Origin: Magicicada septendecula
Taxonomy: Eukaryota; Arthropoda; Insecta; Hemiptera; Cicadidae
Length of the DNA stretch: 64,000 nt
Assembly (NCBI GenBank): GCA_034769895.1
Contig: CM068369.1
Span: 427,639,479-427,703,478 of the forward strand
Reading direction: 5' to 3'
Of this stretch, positions 42,857 to 54,406 are shown piece by piece. The notes below the pieces were generated by a model. The model saw only the letters and a program-made list of their open reading frames with translations. It was not told the DNA's origin and searched no databases. A program made the position numbers and the translations under genes. Every line of letters starts with the position of its first letter. Within the stretch, counting starts at the first letter, position 1.

Positions 42857-45274
42857 ATGTGCAATCGACTACAGGTAATGGGCAACAACAATGAGGTAAT
42901 AAACGACAACAATAAGGTAAGTAAAGTTTTTAAATATCTTAAGTTAAAAGTTAAATTGAAGAGGGTTTTAAGTAAAATATGGTTTAATAAACAATGTCTG
43001 GATAATAATGTCATCCCAAAGTACGCTCAAGTTAAAATTAAAAATAAGAACAGTGTAGCCAAAAAAGTACAAGAACAAAGCGAGAAGTTGTGGATAAAAC
43101 TGGAAATAAGGTCACTCTACGGCTTAATCAATAGATATAATAGGGAATTATATGACAGACACATAGAATTGTTAAGAATATACTCGTATGTAGAGTTAGA
43201 AGAAATATTATATAATTTTGGTTTGGGGTACGTGGAAAAGAAATTGGAAAAGAAAAATAAAAAAATGGTAGATAAGTTAAATAAATTAATAAGAAAGAAC
43301 GAAGTAAAAAAGGAACACCTCTCTAAGAATAACTATGAAAAAAGAGTAATAAACCTTACAGAGGTGAATTTCAATACAGAAGAAAAAGAAATGTTAGCAA
43401 AAGGCTTAAAATACGCACCGCCACCAGAATTAAATCAAGAAAAAACGATTATTGAATGCGAAAGCATAATACAAAAACTAGGAAATGAAAATGATAAAAA
43501 AAGAATAAGGTGGGAAGTAGGGAATGTAGTAGATAAAATATTTAAGAAAAGTTTGTATAATTCAAAAAATGAACAAAAAATCAAATCAACTGTAACTAAA
43601 CTAAAGAATAAAATAAAGAAAAATGATATTATAGTTACGAAGGCGGACAAAGGAAATACAATGGTACTACTGAGAAAGGACGAATACATAAAGAAAACGG
43701 AAGAATTTATAAGGGAAGGACCATACGAGGAAATAAAGTATGATTATACAAGTAAGTACCAGTCAAGGATAAAACAAATGATGAAACAGATAACATTTAT
43801 AGAAGAAAGTAAGAAAAAGTATTTATTGGAAAGTAATCCAACAGCACCAACTTTTAAAAGTCAGGTTAAGATACATAAAGAAGGAAAACCAATTAGACCG
43901 ATTGTTTCTTTTATTAATGCACCTATTTATAAATTATCAAAGGAAGTTAGCAGAGTACTGAGAGAGAAATATGAATTTGGGACAAAATACAACATAGAGA
44001 ATAATGTAAAATTGATAGAAAAATTAGAAAATATTAGGATTAATGTAAATACAAAATTGATATCACTGGATGTTAAGGACATGTTTACCAATATCACAGT
44101 AAATAAAGTTATTAAGTTAATAAACGATAATAATATGGGAGAATACAGGTATAAAAAGCAGTTGATGAAAGTAATTAAAGAATGTGTAAATCAGAACTAT
44201 TTTAGGTTTAATAACAAGTTTTATATACAGAAAAAAGGTTTACCTATGGGGTCTTCATTATCCCCTATTCTTGCTGAAATATACATGAATGATTTTGAAA
44301 AGCAATTAATAACTTCCACTAAGTATAAAGACAATATAAAATTATGGTCTAGATACGTTGATGATGTATTAGTAATTTGGGAAGGAAGCATAGAAGAAGT
44401 GCATGAGTTTATAAATGAGGTAAATAATAAGGATAAAAACTTACAATTTAAAGAAGAGATAGGAGGTAAGAAAATAAATTACTTAGATTTGAACATAGAA
44501 ATTAAGGATAATGAGAAACTACAGTTTGGGATATTTAGGAAAGAGTCGTATTCTGATATAATTATACCAAGAGAGTCTTACCACCCATATAGATATAAAA
44601 TGGCGGCAATCAATACATTTTGTTACAGAGCTCAGAAGTGTTTAAAAGTGACCGAATCAAAAGATAGGGAGTTAAAAACGATAAAGGGAATTGTAAGGAA
44701 TAATAATTATAACACCAACATAGTGGATAAAGTTATGAAAAGGGTTAACATACAAAAAGCTAAAATAGAACCAGAACAAAAGAATTATGCAGGGTCATTG
44801 ACATACATAGGTTCACATACTAGAAAAATTATAAAATGTTTTAATAAATATGGAGTAGATATAGCTATTAAAAAATGTGAAACGGTATTTGATAAGATAA
44901 GGAATAAGAATATAGAAAAAATTCCAGTATTACAGAAAAGCGGAATTTATAAATTAAAATGTAAAGACTGCAACAAAGTGTACCTAGGTGAGACAGGACG
45001 AAAATTCGTATGCAGGTTGTCTGACCACAAACGTGGAGAAGGTAATAGAACAACCAATTCGTTATATGCAAGACATTTCATAGAAGACAACCATAAGTTT
45101 GTTAATCCTTTGGAAGAATACGAAATTGTAAAAGTAGTAAATAACACAGTTGAAAGGAAGCTTAGAGAGGAGTTAGAAATATTAAAAGAAAGAGAAAAAG
45201 GGTTAGACAATTTAATTAATATTAAAATTAAATTTGATAATGAAGAAATATTTTATAACATGATTAAGAAGTAA
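42857..45274 (+). CDS. PLE copy 8: RT/GIY-YIG protein (805 aa)
   Basis: Intact ORF with N44, K132, K143 and L505 and a private K72Q. From residue 132 on it follows the copy 9/10 type while its start follows copies 6/7, a mosaic consistent with recombination between neighbours. Confidence 0.95.
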   Translation: MCNRLQVMGNNNEVINDNNKVSKVFKYLKLKVKLKRVLSKIWFNKQCLDNNVIPKYAQVKIKNKNSVAKKVQEQSEKLWIKLEIRSLYGLINRYNRELYDRHIELLRIYSYVELEEILYNFGLGYVEKKLEKKNKKMVDKLNKLIRKNEVKKEHLSKNNYEKRVINLTEVNFNTEEKEMLAKGLKYAPPPELNQEKTIIECESIIQKLGNENDKKRIRWEVGNVVDKIFKKSLYNSKNEQKIKSTVTKLKNKIKKNDIIVTKADKGNTMVLLRKDEYIKKTEEFIREGPYEEIKYDYTSKYQSRIKQMMKQITFIEESKKKYLLESNPTAPTFKSQVKIHKEGKPIRPIVSFINAPIYKLSKEVSRVLREKYEFGTKYNIENNVKLIEKLENIRINVNTKLISLDVKDMFTNITVNKVIKLINDNNMGEYRYKKQLMKVIKECVNQNYFRFNNKFYIQKKGLPMGSSLSPILAEIYMNDFEKQLITSTKYKDNIKLWSRYVDDVLVIWEGSIEEVHEFINEVNNKDKNLQFKEEIGGKKINYLDLNIEIKDNEKLQFGIFRKESYSDIIIPRESYHPYRYKMAAINTFCYRAQKCLKVTESKDRELKTIKGIVRNNNYNTNIVDKVMKRVNIQKAKIEPEQKNYAGSLTYIGSHTRKIIKCFNKYGVDIAIKKCETVFDKIRNKNIEKIPVLQKSGIYKLKCKDCNKVYLGETGRKFVCRLSDHKRGEGNRTTNSLYARHFIEDNHKFVNPLEEYEIVKVVNNTVERKLREELEILKEREKGLDNLINIKIKFDNEEIFYNMIKK

Positions 45275-45395
45275 ATGATAGAGGACAGATAGATAAGATT
45301 AAGAATTATTTGCATAGTACTAATTGGATGGTTAAAATAAGGGTGTGTGACTGACCCACGTGTGTGGAGAGGAAGTAGGGTAAGTTTAAAAGGAT

Positions 45396-45501
<106 letters not shown>

Positions 45502-45654
45502 AAACACAAGGAATTTGCTAGAAAAATATGTAACTGTACAGATGGTGTGGGACAGGGTTTAGGGGGGTGGGGAAGGGCCATTATATTATAGCTTGTTGTG
45601 TGGAGCAGGGTGTTGGAGAGGGGTGAAGGGTTTGTTTTTAAAATAATTTCTGCC

Positions 45655-45704
45655 TATTCCGATCTGACGATGGGCTGTGAGGCTTGAAAGCGCTAATCGG
45701 GATA
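45655..45704 (+). ncRNA. hammerhead ribozyme, PLE copy 9
   Basis: Intact core and stem I. The predicted cut is after 45695. The leader downstream has ACTGTATTCATTC where most copies have ACTGTGATCATTC, a variant shared only with copy 10. Confidence 0.8.
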
Positions 45705-45790
45705 ATTTTTATATAGTGGTGTGCAACTGTATTCATTCTGATTGTGATTTCAACCACTAACACAAATTTCTTCATTAAACGTCTGTTAAG

Positions 45791-48208
45791 ATGTGCAATC
45801 GACTACAGGTAATGGGCAACAACAATGAGGTAATAAACGACAACAATAAGGTAAGTAAAGTTTTTAAATATCTTAAGTTAAAAGTTAAATTGAAGAGGGT
45901 TTTAAGTAAAATATGGTTTCATAAACAATGTCTGGATAATAATGTCATCCCAAAGTACGCTCAAGTTAAAATTAAAAATAAGAACAGTGTAGCCAAAAAA
46001 GTAAAAGAACAAAGCGAGAAGTTGTGGATAAAACTGGAAATAAGGTCACTCTACGGCTTAATCAATAGATATAATAGGGAATTATATGACAGACACATAG
46101 AATTGTTAAGAATATACTCGTATGTAGAGTTAGAAGAAATATTATATAATTTTGGTTTGGGGTACGTAGAAAAGAAATTGGAAAAGAAAAATAAAAAAAT
46201 GGTAGATAAGTTAAATAAATTAATAAGAAAGAACGAAGTAAAAAAGGAACACCTCTCTAAGAATAACTATGAAAAAAGAGTAATAAACCTTACAGAGGTG
46301 AATTTCAATACAGAAGAAAAAGAAATGTTAGCAAAAGGCTTAAAATACGCACCGCCACCAGAATTAAATCAAGAAAAAACGATTATTGAATGCGAAAGCA
46401 TAATACAAAAACTAGGAAATGAAAATGATAAAAAAAGAATAAGGTGGGAAGTAGGGAATGTAGTAGATAAAATATTTAAGAAAAGTTTGTATAATTCAAA
46501 AAATGAACAAAAAATCAAATCAACTGTAACTAAACTAAAGAATAAAATAAAGAAAAATGATATTATAGTTACGAAGGCGGACAAAGGAAATACAATGGTA
46601 CTACTGAGAAAGGACGAATACATAAAGAAAACGGAAGAATTTATAAGGGAAGGACCATACGAGGAAATAAAGTATGATTATACAAGTAAGTACCAGTCAA
46701 GGATAAAACAAATGATGAAACAGATAACATTTATAGAAGAAAGTAAGAAAAAGTATTTATTGGAAAGTAATCCAACAGCACCAACTTTTAAAAGTCAGGT
46801 TAAGATACATAAAGAAGGAAAACCAATTAGACCGATTGTTTCTTTTATTAATGCACCTATTTATAAATTATCAAAGGAAGTTACCAGAGTCCTGAGAGAG
46901 AAATATGAATTTGGGACAAAATACAACATAGAGAATAATGTAAAATTGATAGAAAAATTAGAAAATATTAGGATTAATGTAAATACAAAATTGATATCAC
47001 TGGATGTTAAGGACATGTTTACCAATATCACAGTAAATAAAGTTATTAAGTTAATAAACGATAATAATATGGGAGAATACAGGTATAAAAAGCAGTTGAT
47101 GAAAGTAATTAAAGAATGTGTAAATCAGAACTATTTTAGGTTTAATAACAAGTTTTATATACAGAAAAAAGGTTTACCTATGGGGTCTTCATTATCCCCT
47201 ATTCTTGCTGAAATATACATGAATGATTTTGAAAAGCAATTAATAACTTCCACTAAGTATAAAGACAATATAAAATTATGGTCTAGATACGTTGATGATG
47301 TATTAGTAATTTGGGAAGGAAGCATAGAAGAAGTGCATGAGTTTATAAATGAGGTAAATAATAAGGATAAAAACTTACAATTTAAAGAAGAGATAGGAGG
47401 TAAGAAAATAAATTACTTAGAATTGAACAAAGAAATTAAGGATAATGAGAAACTACAGTTTGGGATATTTAGGAAAGAGTCGTATTCTGATATAATTATA
47501 CCAAGAGAGTCTTACCACCCATATAGATATAAAATGGCGGCAATCAATACATTTTGTTACAGAGCTCAGAAGTGTTTAAAAGTGACCGAATCAAAAGATA
47601 GGGAGTTAAAAACGATAAAGGGAATTGTAAGGAATAATAATTATAACACCAACATAGTGGATAAAGTTATGAAAAGGGTTAACATACAAAAAGCTAAAAT
47701 AGAACCAGAACAAAAGAATTATGCAGGGTCATTGACATACATAGGTTCACATACTAGAAAAATTATAAAATGTTTTAATAAATATGGAGTAGATATAGCT
47801 ATTAAAAAATGTGAAACGGTATTTGATAAGATAAGGAATAAGAATATAGAAAAAATTCCAGTATTACAGAAAAGCGGAATTTATAAATTAAAATGTAAAG
47901 ACTGCAACAAAGTGTACCTAGGTGAGACAGGACGAAAATTCGTATGCAGGTTGTCTGACCACAAACGTGGAGAAGGTAATAGAACAACCAATTCGTTATA
48001 TGCAAGACATTTCATAGAAGACAACCATAAGTTTGTTAATCCTTTGGAAGAATACGAAATTGTAAAAGTAGTAAATAACACAGTTGAAAGGAAGCTTAGA
48101 GAGGAGTTAGAAATATTAAAAGAAAGAGAAAAAGGGTTAGACAATTTAATTAATATTAAAATTAAATTTGATAATGAAGAAATATTTTATAACATGATTA
48201 AGAAGTAA
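45791..48208 (+). CDS. PLE copy 9: RT/GIY-YIG protein (805 aa)
   Basis: Intact ORF with H44, K132 and K143 and private changes S365T, D544E and I547K. The last two alter the NYLDLNIEI block after the YVDD motif, which is conserved in the other copies, so activity may be reduced. Confidence 0.94.
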   Translation: MCNRLQVMGNNNEVINDNNKVSKVFKYLKLKVKLKRVLSKIWFHKQCLDNNVIPKYAQVKIKNKNSVAKKVKEQSEKLWIKLEIRSLYGLINRYNRELYDRHIELLRIYSYVELEEILYNFGLGYVEKKLEKKNKKMVDKLNKLIRKNEVKKEHLSKNNYEKRVINLTEVNFNTEEKEMLAKGLKYAPPPELNQEKTIIECESIIQKLGNENDKKRIRWEVGNVVDKIFKKSLYNSKNEQKIKSTVTKLKNKIKKNDIIVTKADKGNTMVLLRKDEYIKKTEEFIREGPYEEIKYDYTSKYQSRIKQMMKQITFIEESKKKYLLESNPTAPTFKSQVKIHKEGKPIRPIVSFINAPIYKLSKEVTRVLREKYEFGTKYNIENNVKLIEKLENIRINVNTKLISLDVKDMFTNITVNKVIKLINDNNMGEYRYKKQLMKVIKECVNQNYFRFNNKFYIQKKGLPMGSSLSPILAEIYMNDFEKQLITSTKYKDNIKLWSRYVDDVLVIWEGSIEEVHEFINEVNNKDKNLQFKEEIGGKKINYLELNKEIKDNEKLQFGIFRKESYSDIIIPRESYHPYRYKMAAINTFCYRAQKCLKVTESKDRELKTIKGIVRNNNYNTNIVDKVMKRVNIQKAKIEPEQKNYAGSLTYIGSHTRKIIKCFNKYGVDIAIKKCETVFDKIRNKNIEKIPVLQKSGIYKLKCKDCNKVYLGETGRKFVCRLSDHKRGEGNRTTNSLYARHFIEDNHKFVNPLEEYEIVKVVNNTVERKLREELEILKEREKGLDNLINIKIKFDNEEIFYNMIKK

Positions 48209-48330
48209 ATGATAGAGGACAGATAGATAAGATTAAGAATTATTTGCATAGTACTAATTGGATGGTTAAAATAAGGGTGTGTGACTGACCCACGTGTGTG
48301 GAGAGGAAGTAGGGTAAGTTTAAAAGGATG

Positions 48331-48365
<35 letters not shown>
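48331..48365 (+). repeat. (CA)n microsatellite, spacer 9-10
   Basis: About 35 bp with one early G interruption. Confidence 0.95.
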
Positions 48366-48367
<2 letters not shown>

Positions 48368-48519
48368 AAACACAAGGAATTTTCTAGAAAAATATGTAAC
48401 TGTACAGATGGTGTGGGACAGGGTTTAGGGGGTGGGGAAGGGCCATTATATTATAGCTTGTTGTGTGGAGCAGGGTGTTGGAGAGGGGTGAAGGGTTTGT
48501 TTTTAAAATAATTTCTGCC

Positions 48520-48569
48520 TATTCCGATCTGACAATGGGCTGTGAGGCTTGAAAGCGCTAATCGGGATA
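48520..48569 (+). ncRNA. hammerhead ribozyme, PLE copy 10, core mutated
   Basis: The first core box reads CTGACAA instead of CTGACGA. The changed base (48534) corresponds to G8, the ribose-contributing guanosine of the catalytic centre, so this copy should be inactive or nearly so. Stem I and GAAA are unchanged. Confidence 0.7.
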
Positions 48570-48655
48570 ATTTTTATATAGTGGTGTGCAACTGTATTCA
48601 TTCTGATTGTGATTTCAACCACTAACACAAATTTCTTCATTAAACGTCTGTTAAG

Positions 48656-51073
48656 ATGTGCAATCGACTACAGGTAATGGGCAACAACAATGAGGTAATA
48701 AACGACAACAATAAGGTAAGTAAAGTTTTTAAATATCTTAAGTTAAAAGTTAAATTGAAGAGGGTTTTAAGTAAAATATGGTTTCATAAACAATGTCTGG
48801 ATAATAATGTCATCCCAAAGTACGCTCAAGTTAAAATTAAAAATAAGAACAGTGTAGCCAAAAAAGTAAAAGAACAAAGCGAGAAGTTGTGGATAAAACT
48901 GGAAATAAGGTCACTCTACGGCTTAATCAATAGATATAATAGGGAATTATATGACAGACACATAGAATTGTTAAGAATATACTCGTATGTAGAGTTAGAA
49001 GAAATATTATATAATTTTGGTTTGGGGTACGTAGAAAAGAAATTGGAAAAGAAAAATAAAAAAATGGTAGATAAGTTAAATAAATTAATAAGAAAGAACG
49101 AAGTAAAAAAGGAACACCTCTCTAAGAATAACTATGAAAAAAGAGTAATAAACCTTACAGAGGTGAATTTCAATACAGAAGAAAAAGAAATGTTAGCAAA
49201 AGGCTTAAAATACGCACCGCCACCAGAATTAAATCAAGAAAAAACGATTATTGAATGCGAAAGCATAATACAAAAACTAGGAAATGAAAATGATAAAAAA
49301 AGAATAAGGTGGGAAGTAGGGAATGTAGTAGATAAAATATTTAAGAAAAGTTTGTATAATTCAAAAAATGAACAAAAAATCAAATCAACTGTAACTAAAC
49401 TAAAGAATAAAATAAAGAAAAATGATATTATAGTTACGAAGGCGGACAAAGGAAATACAATGGTACTACTGAGAAAGGACGAATACATAAAGAAAACGGA
49501 AGAATTTATAAGGGAAGGACCATACGAGGAAATAAAGTATGATTATACAAGTAAGTACCAGTCAAGGATAAAACAAATGATGAAACAGATAACATTTATA
49601 GAAGAAAGTAAGAAAAAGTATTTATTGGAAAGTAATCCAACAGCACCAACTTTTAAAAGTCAGGTTAAGATACATAAAGAAGGAAAACCAATTAGACCGA
49701 TTGTTTCTTTTATTAATGCACCTATTTATAAATTATCAAAGGAAGTTAGCAGAGTACTGAGAGAGAAATATGAATTTGGGACAAAATACAACATAGAGAA
49801 TAATGTAAAATTGATAGAAAAATTAGAAAATATTAGGATTAATGTAAATACAAAATTGATATCACTGGATGTTAAGGACATGTTTACCAATATCACAGTA
49901 AATAAAGTTATTAAGTTAAAAAACGATAATAATATGGGAGAATACAGGTATAAAAAGCAGTTGATGAAAGTAATTAAAGAATGTGTAAACCAGAACTATT
50001 TTAGGTTTAATAACAAGTTTTATATACAGAAAAAAGGTTTACCTATGGGGTCTTCATTATCCCCTATTCTTGCTGAAATATACATGAATGATTTTGAAAA
50101 GCAATTAATAACTTCCACTAAGTATAAAGACAATATAAAATTATGGTCTAGATACGTTGATGATGTATTAGTAATTTGGGAAGGAAGCATAGAAGAAGTG
50201 CATGAGTTTATAAATGAGGTAAATAATAAGGATAAAAACTTACAATTTAAAGAAGAGATAGGAGGTAAGAAAATAAATTACTTAGATTTGAACATAGAAA
50301 TTAAGGATAATGAGAAACTACAGTTTGGGATATTTAGGAAAGAGTCGTATTCTGATATAATTATACCAAGAGAGTCTTACCACCCATATAGATATAAAAT
50401 GGCGGCAATCAATACATTTTGTTACAGAGCTCAGAAGTGTTTAAAAGTGACCGAATCAAAAGATAGGGAGTTAAAAACGATAAAGGGAATTGTAAGGAAT
50501 AATAATTATAACACCAACATAGTGGATAAAGTTATGAAAAGGGTTAACATACAAAAAGCTAAAATAGAACCAGAACAAAAGAATTATGCAGGGTCATTGA
50601 CATACATAGGTTCACATACTAGAAAAATTATAAAATGTTTTAATAAATATGGAGTAGATATAGCTATTAAAAAATGTGAAACGGTATTTGATAAGATAAG
50701 GAATAAGAATATAGAAAAAATTCCAGTATTACAGAAAAGCGGAATTTATAAATTAAAATGTAAAGACTGCAACAAAGTGTACCTAGGTGAGACAGGACGA
50801 AAATTCGTATGCAGGTTGTCTGACCACAAACGTGGAGAAGGTAATAGAACAACCAATTCGTTATATGCAAGACATTTCATAGAAGACAACCATAAGTTTG
50901 TTAATCCTTTGGAAGAATACGAAATTGTAAAAGTAGTAAATAACACAGTTGAAAGGAAGCTTAGAGAGGAGTTAGAAATATTAAAAGAAAGAGAAAAAGG
51001 GTTAGACAATTTAATTAATATTAAAATTAAATTTGATAATGAAGAAATATTTTATAACATGATTAAGAAGTAA
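48656..51073 (+). CDS. PLE copy 10: RT/GIY-YIG protein (805 aa)
   Basis: Intact ORF with H44, K132 and K143 and a private I422K between RT motifs A and B. Its spacer variants (GTGTGGAGCAGGGTGTTGG upstream of the ribozyme) are shared with copy 9. Confidence 0.94.
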   Translation: MCNRLQVMGNNNEVINDNNKVSKVFKYLKLKVKLKRVLSKIWFHKQCLDNNVIPKYAQVKIKNKNSVAKKVKEQSEKLWIKLEIRSLYGLINRYNRELYDRHIELLRIYSYVELEEILYNFGLGYVEKKLEKKNKKMVDKLNKLIRKNEVKKEHLSKNNYEKRVINLTEVNFNTEEKEMLAKGLKYAPPPELNQEKTIIECESIIQKLGNENDKKRIRWEVGNVVDKIFKKSLYNSKNEQKIKSTVTKLKNKIKKNDIIVTKADKGNTMVLLRKDEYIKKTEEFIREGPYEEIKYDYTSKYQSRIKQMMKQITFIEESKKKYLLESNPTAPTFKSQVKIHKEGKPIRPIVSFINAPIYKLSKEVSRVLREKYEFGTKYNIENNVKLIEKLENIRINVNTKLISLDVKDMFTNITVNKVIKLKNDNNMGEYRYKKQLMKVIKECVNQNYFRFNNKFYIQKKGLPMGSSLSPILAEIYMNDFEKQLITSTKYKDNIKLWSRYVDDVLVIWEGSIEEVHEFINEVNNKDKNLQFKEEIGGKKINYLDLNIEIKDNEKLQFGIFRKESYSDIIIPRESYHPYRYKMAAINTFCYRAQKCLKVTESKDRELKTIKGIVRNNNYNTNIVDKVMKRVNIQKAKIEPEQKNYAGSLTYIGSHTRKIIKCFNKYGVDIAIKKCETVFDKIRNKNIEKIPVLQKSGIYKLKCKDCNKVYLGETGRKFVCRLSDHKRGEGNRTTNSLYARHFIEDNHKFVNPLEEYEIVKVVNNTVERKLREELEILKEREKGLDNLINIKIKFDNEEIFYNMIKK

Positions 51074-51195
51074 ATGATAGAGGACAGATAGATAAGATTA
51101 AGAATTATTTGCATAGTACTAATTGGATGGTTAAAATAAGGGTGTGTGACTGACCCACGTGTGTGGAGAGGAAGTAGGGTAAGTTTAAAAGGATG

Positions 51196-51200
51196 CACGC

Positions 51201-51248
<48 letters not shown>
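51196..51248 (+). repeat. (CA)n microsatellite, spacer 10-11
   Basis: About 53 bp with two early G interruptions. Confidence 0.95.
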
Positions 51249-51250
<2 letters not shown>

Positions 51251-51403
51251 AAACACAAGGAATTTGCTAGAAAAATATGTAACTGTACAGATGGTGTGGG
51301 ACAGGGTTTAGGGGGTGGGGAAGGGCCATTATATTATAGCTTGTTGTGTGTGAGCAGGGTGGGGGAGAGGGGTGAAGGGTTTGTTTTTAAAATAATTTCT
51401 GCC

Positions 51404-51453
51404 TATTCCGATCTGACGATGGGCTGTGAGGCTTGAAAGCGCTAATCGGGATA
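51404..51453 (+). ncRNA. hammerhead ribozyme, PLE copy 11
   Basis: Intact core and stem I. The predicted cut is after 51444. The leader has one extra T (CAACTTGTGATC). Confidence 0.8.
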
Positions 51454-51540
51454 ATTTTTATATAGTGGTGTGCAACTTGTGATCATTCTCATTGTGATTT
51501 CAACCACTAACACAAATTTCTTCATTAAACGTCTGTTAAG

Positions 51541-53958
51541 ATGTGCAATCGACTACAGGTAATGGCCAACAACAATGAGGTAATAAACGACAACAATAAG
51601 GTAAGTAAAGTTTTTAAATATCTTAAGTTAAAAGTTAAATTGAAGAGGGTTTTAAGTAAAATATGGTTTCATAAACAATGTCTGGATAATAATGTCATCC
51701 CAAAGTACGCTCAAGTTAAAATTAAAAATAAGAACAGTGTAGCCAAAAAAGTAAAAGAACAAAGCGAGAAGTTGTGGATAAAACTGGAAATAAGGTCACT
51801 CTACGGCTTAATCAATAGATATAATAGGGAATTATATGACAGACACATAGAATTGTTAAGAATATACTCGTATGTAGAGTTAGAAGAAATATTATATAAT
51901 TTTGGTTTGGGGTACGTGGAAAAGAAATTGGAAAATAAAAATAAAAAAATGGTAGATAAGTTAAATCAATTAATAAGAAAGAACGAAGTAAAAAAGGAAC
52001 ACCTCTCTAAGAATAACTATGAAAAAAGAGTAATAAACCTTACAGAGGTGAATTTCAATACAGAAGAAAAAGAAATGTTAGCAAAAGGCTTAAAATACGC
52101 ACCGCCACCAGAATTAAATCAAGAAAAAACGATTATTGAATGCGAAAGCATAATACAAAAACTAGGAAATGAAAATGATAAAAAAAGAATAAGGTGGGAA
52201 GTAGGGAATGTAGTAGATAAAATATTTAAGAAAAGTTTGTATAATTCAAAAAATGAACAAAAAATCAAATCAACTGTAACTAAACTAAAGAATAAAATAA
52301 AGAAAAATGATATTATAGTTACGAAGGCGGACAAAGGAAATACAATGGTACTACTGAGAAAGGACGAATACATAAAGAAAACGGAAGAATTTATAAGGGA
52401 AGGACCATACGAGGAAATAAAGTATGATTATACAAGTAAGTACCAGTCAAGGATAAAACAAATGATGAAACTGATAACATTTATAGAAGAAAGTAAGAAA
52501 AAGTATTTATTGGAAAGTAATCCAACAGCACCAACTTTTAAAAGTCAGGTTAAGATACATAAAGAAGGAAAACCAATTAGACCGATTGTTTCTTTTATTA
52601 ATGCACCTATTTATAAATTATCAAAGGAAGTTAGCAGAGTACTGAGAGAGAAATATGAATTTGGGACAAAATACAACATAGAGAATAATGTAAAATTGAT
52701 AGAAAAATTAGAAAATATTAGGATTAATGTAAATACAAAATTGATATCACTGGATGTTAAGGACATGTTTACCAATATCACAGTAAATAAAGTTATTAAG
52801 TTAATAAACGATAATAATATGGGAGAATACAGGTATAAAAAGCAGTTGATGAAAGTAATTAAAGAATGTGTAAATCAGAACTATTTTAGGTTTAATAACA
52901 AGTTTTATATACAGAAAAAAGGTTTACCTATGGGGTCTTCATTATCCCCTATTCTTGCTGAAATATACATGAATGATTTTGAAAAGCAATTAATAACTTC
53001 CACTAAGTATAAAGACAATATAAAATTATGGTCTAGATACGTTGATGATGTATTAGTAATTTGGGAAGGAAGCATAGAAGAAGTGCATGAGTTTATAAAT
53101 GAGGTAAATAATAAGGATAAAAACTTACAATTTAAAGAAGAGATAGGAGGTAAGAAAATAAATTACTTAGATTTGAACATAGAAATTAAGGATAATGAGA
53201 AACTACAGTTTGGGATATTTAGGAAAGAGTCGTATTCTGATATAATTATACCAAGAGAGTCTTACCACCCATATAGATATAAAATGGCGGCAATCAATAC
53301 ATTTTGTTACAGAGCTCAAAAGTGTTTAAAAGTGACCGAATCAAAAGATAGGGAGTTAAAAACGATAAAGGGAATTGTAAGGAATAATAATTATAACACC
53401 AACATAGTGGATAAAGTTATGAAAAGGGTTAACATACAAAAAGCTAAAATAGAACCAGAACAAAAGAATTATGCAGGGTCATTGACATACATAGGTTCAC
53501 ATACTAGAAAAATTATAAAATGTTTTAATAAATATGGAGTAGATATAGCTATTAAAAAATGTGAAACGGTATTTGATAAGATAAGGAATAAGAATATAGA
53601 AAAAATTCCAGTATTACAGAAAAGCGGAATTTATAAATTAAAATGTAAAGACTGCAACAAAGTGTACCTAGGTGAGACAGGACGAAAATTCGTATGCAGG
53701 TTGTCTGACCACAAACGTGGAGAAGGTAATAGAACAACCAATTCGTTATATGCAAGACATTTCATAGAAGACAACCATAAGTTTGTTAATCCTTTGGAAG
53801 AATACAAAATTGTAAAAGTAGTAAATAACACAGTTGAAAGGAAGCTTAGAGAGGAGTTAGAAATATTAAAAGAAAGAGAAAAAGGGTTAGACAATTTAAT
53901 TAATATTAAAATTAAATTTGATAATGAAGAAATATTTTATAACATGATTAAGAAGTAA
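51541..53958 (+). CDS. PLE copy 11: RT/GIY-YIG protein (805 aa)
   Basis: Intact ORF with private G9A and E756K (the latter in the endonuclease region) and the L311 variant shared with copies 2 and 5. It has H44, N132 and Q143, so it resembles copy 2 far more than its neighbours. Confidence 0.94.
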   Translation: MCNRLQVMANNNEVINDNNKVSKVFKYLKLKVKLKRVLSKIWFHKQCLDNNVIPKYAQVKIKNKNSVAKKVKEQSEKLWIKLEIRSLYGLINRYNRELYDRHIELLRIYSYVELEEILYNFGLGYVEKKLENKNKKMVDKLNQLIRKNEVKKEHLSKNNYEKRVINLTEVNFNTEEKEMLAKGLKYAPPPELNQEKTIIECESIIQKLGNENDKKRIRWEVGNVVDKIFKKSLYNSKNEQKIKSTVTKLKNKIKKNDIIVTKADKGNTMVLLRKDEYIKKTEEFIREGPYEEIKYDYTSKYQSRIKQMMKLITFIEESKKKYLLESNPTAPTFKSQVKIHKEGKPIRPIVSFINAPIYKLSKEVSRVLREKYEFGTKYNIENNVKLIEKLENIRINVNTKLISLDVKDMFTNITVNKVIKLINDNNMGEYRYKKQLMKVIKECVNQNYFRFNNKFYIQKKGLPMGSSLSPILAEIYMNDFEKQLITSTKYKDNIKLWSRYVDDVLVIWEGSIEEVHEFINEVNNKDKNLQFKEEIGGKKINYLDLNIEIKDNEKLQFGIFRKESYSDIIIPRESYHPYRYKMAAINTFCYRAQKCLKVTESKDRELKTIKGIVRNNNYNTNIVDKVMKRVNIQKAKIEPEQKNYAGSLTYIGSHTRKIIKCFNKYGVDIAIKKCETVFDKIRNKNIEKIPVLQKSGIYKLKCKDCNKVYLGETGRKFVCRLSDHKRGEGNRTTNSLYARHFIEDNHKFVNPLEEYKIVKVVNNTVERKLREELEILKEREKGLDNLINIKIKFDNEEIFYNMIKK

Positions 53959-54080
53959 ATGATAGAGGACAGATAGATAAGATTAAGAATTATTTGCATA
54001 GTACTAATTGGATGGTTAAAATAAGGGTGTGTGACTGACCCACGTGTGTGGAGAGGAAGTAGGGTAAGTTTAAAAGGATG

Positions 54081-54115
54081 CACGCACACGCACACACACA
54101 CACACACACACACAC
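54081..54115 (+). repeat. (CA)n microsatellite, spacer 11-12
   Basis: About 35 bp with two early G interruptions. Confidence 0.95.
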
Positions 54116-54270
54116 TGAAACACAAGGAATTTGCTAGAAAAATATGTAACTGTACAGATGGTGTGGGACAGGGTTTAGGGGGTGGGGAAGGGCCATTATA
54201 TTATAGCTTGTTGTGTGTGAGCAGGGTGGGGGAGAGGGGTGAAGGGTTTGTTTTTAAAATAATTTCTGCC

Positions 54271-54320
54271 TATTCCGATCTGACGATGGGCTGTGAGGCT
54301 TGAAAGCGCTAATCGGGATA
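54271..54320 (+). ncRNA. hammerhead ribozyme, PLE copy 12
   Basis: Intact core and stem I. The predicted cut is after 54311. Confidence 0.8.
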
Positions 54321-54406
54321 ATTTTTATATAGTGGTGTGCAACTGTGATCATTCTCATTGTGATTTCAACCACTAACACAAATTTCTTCATTAAACGTCT
54401 GTTAAG

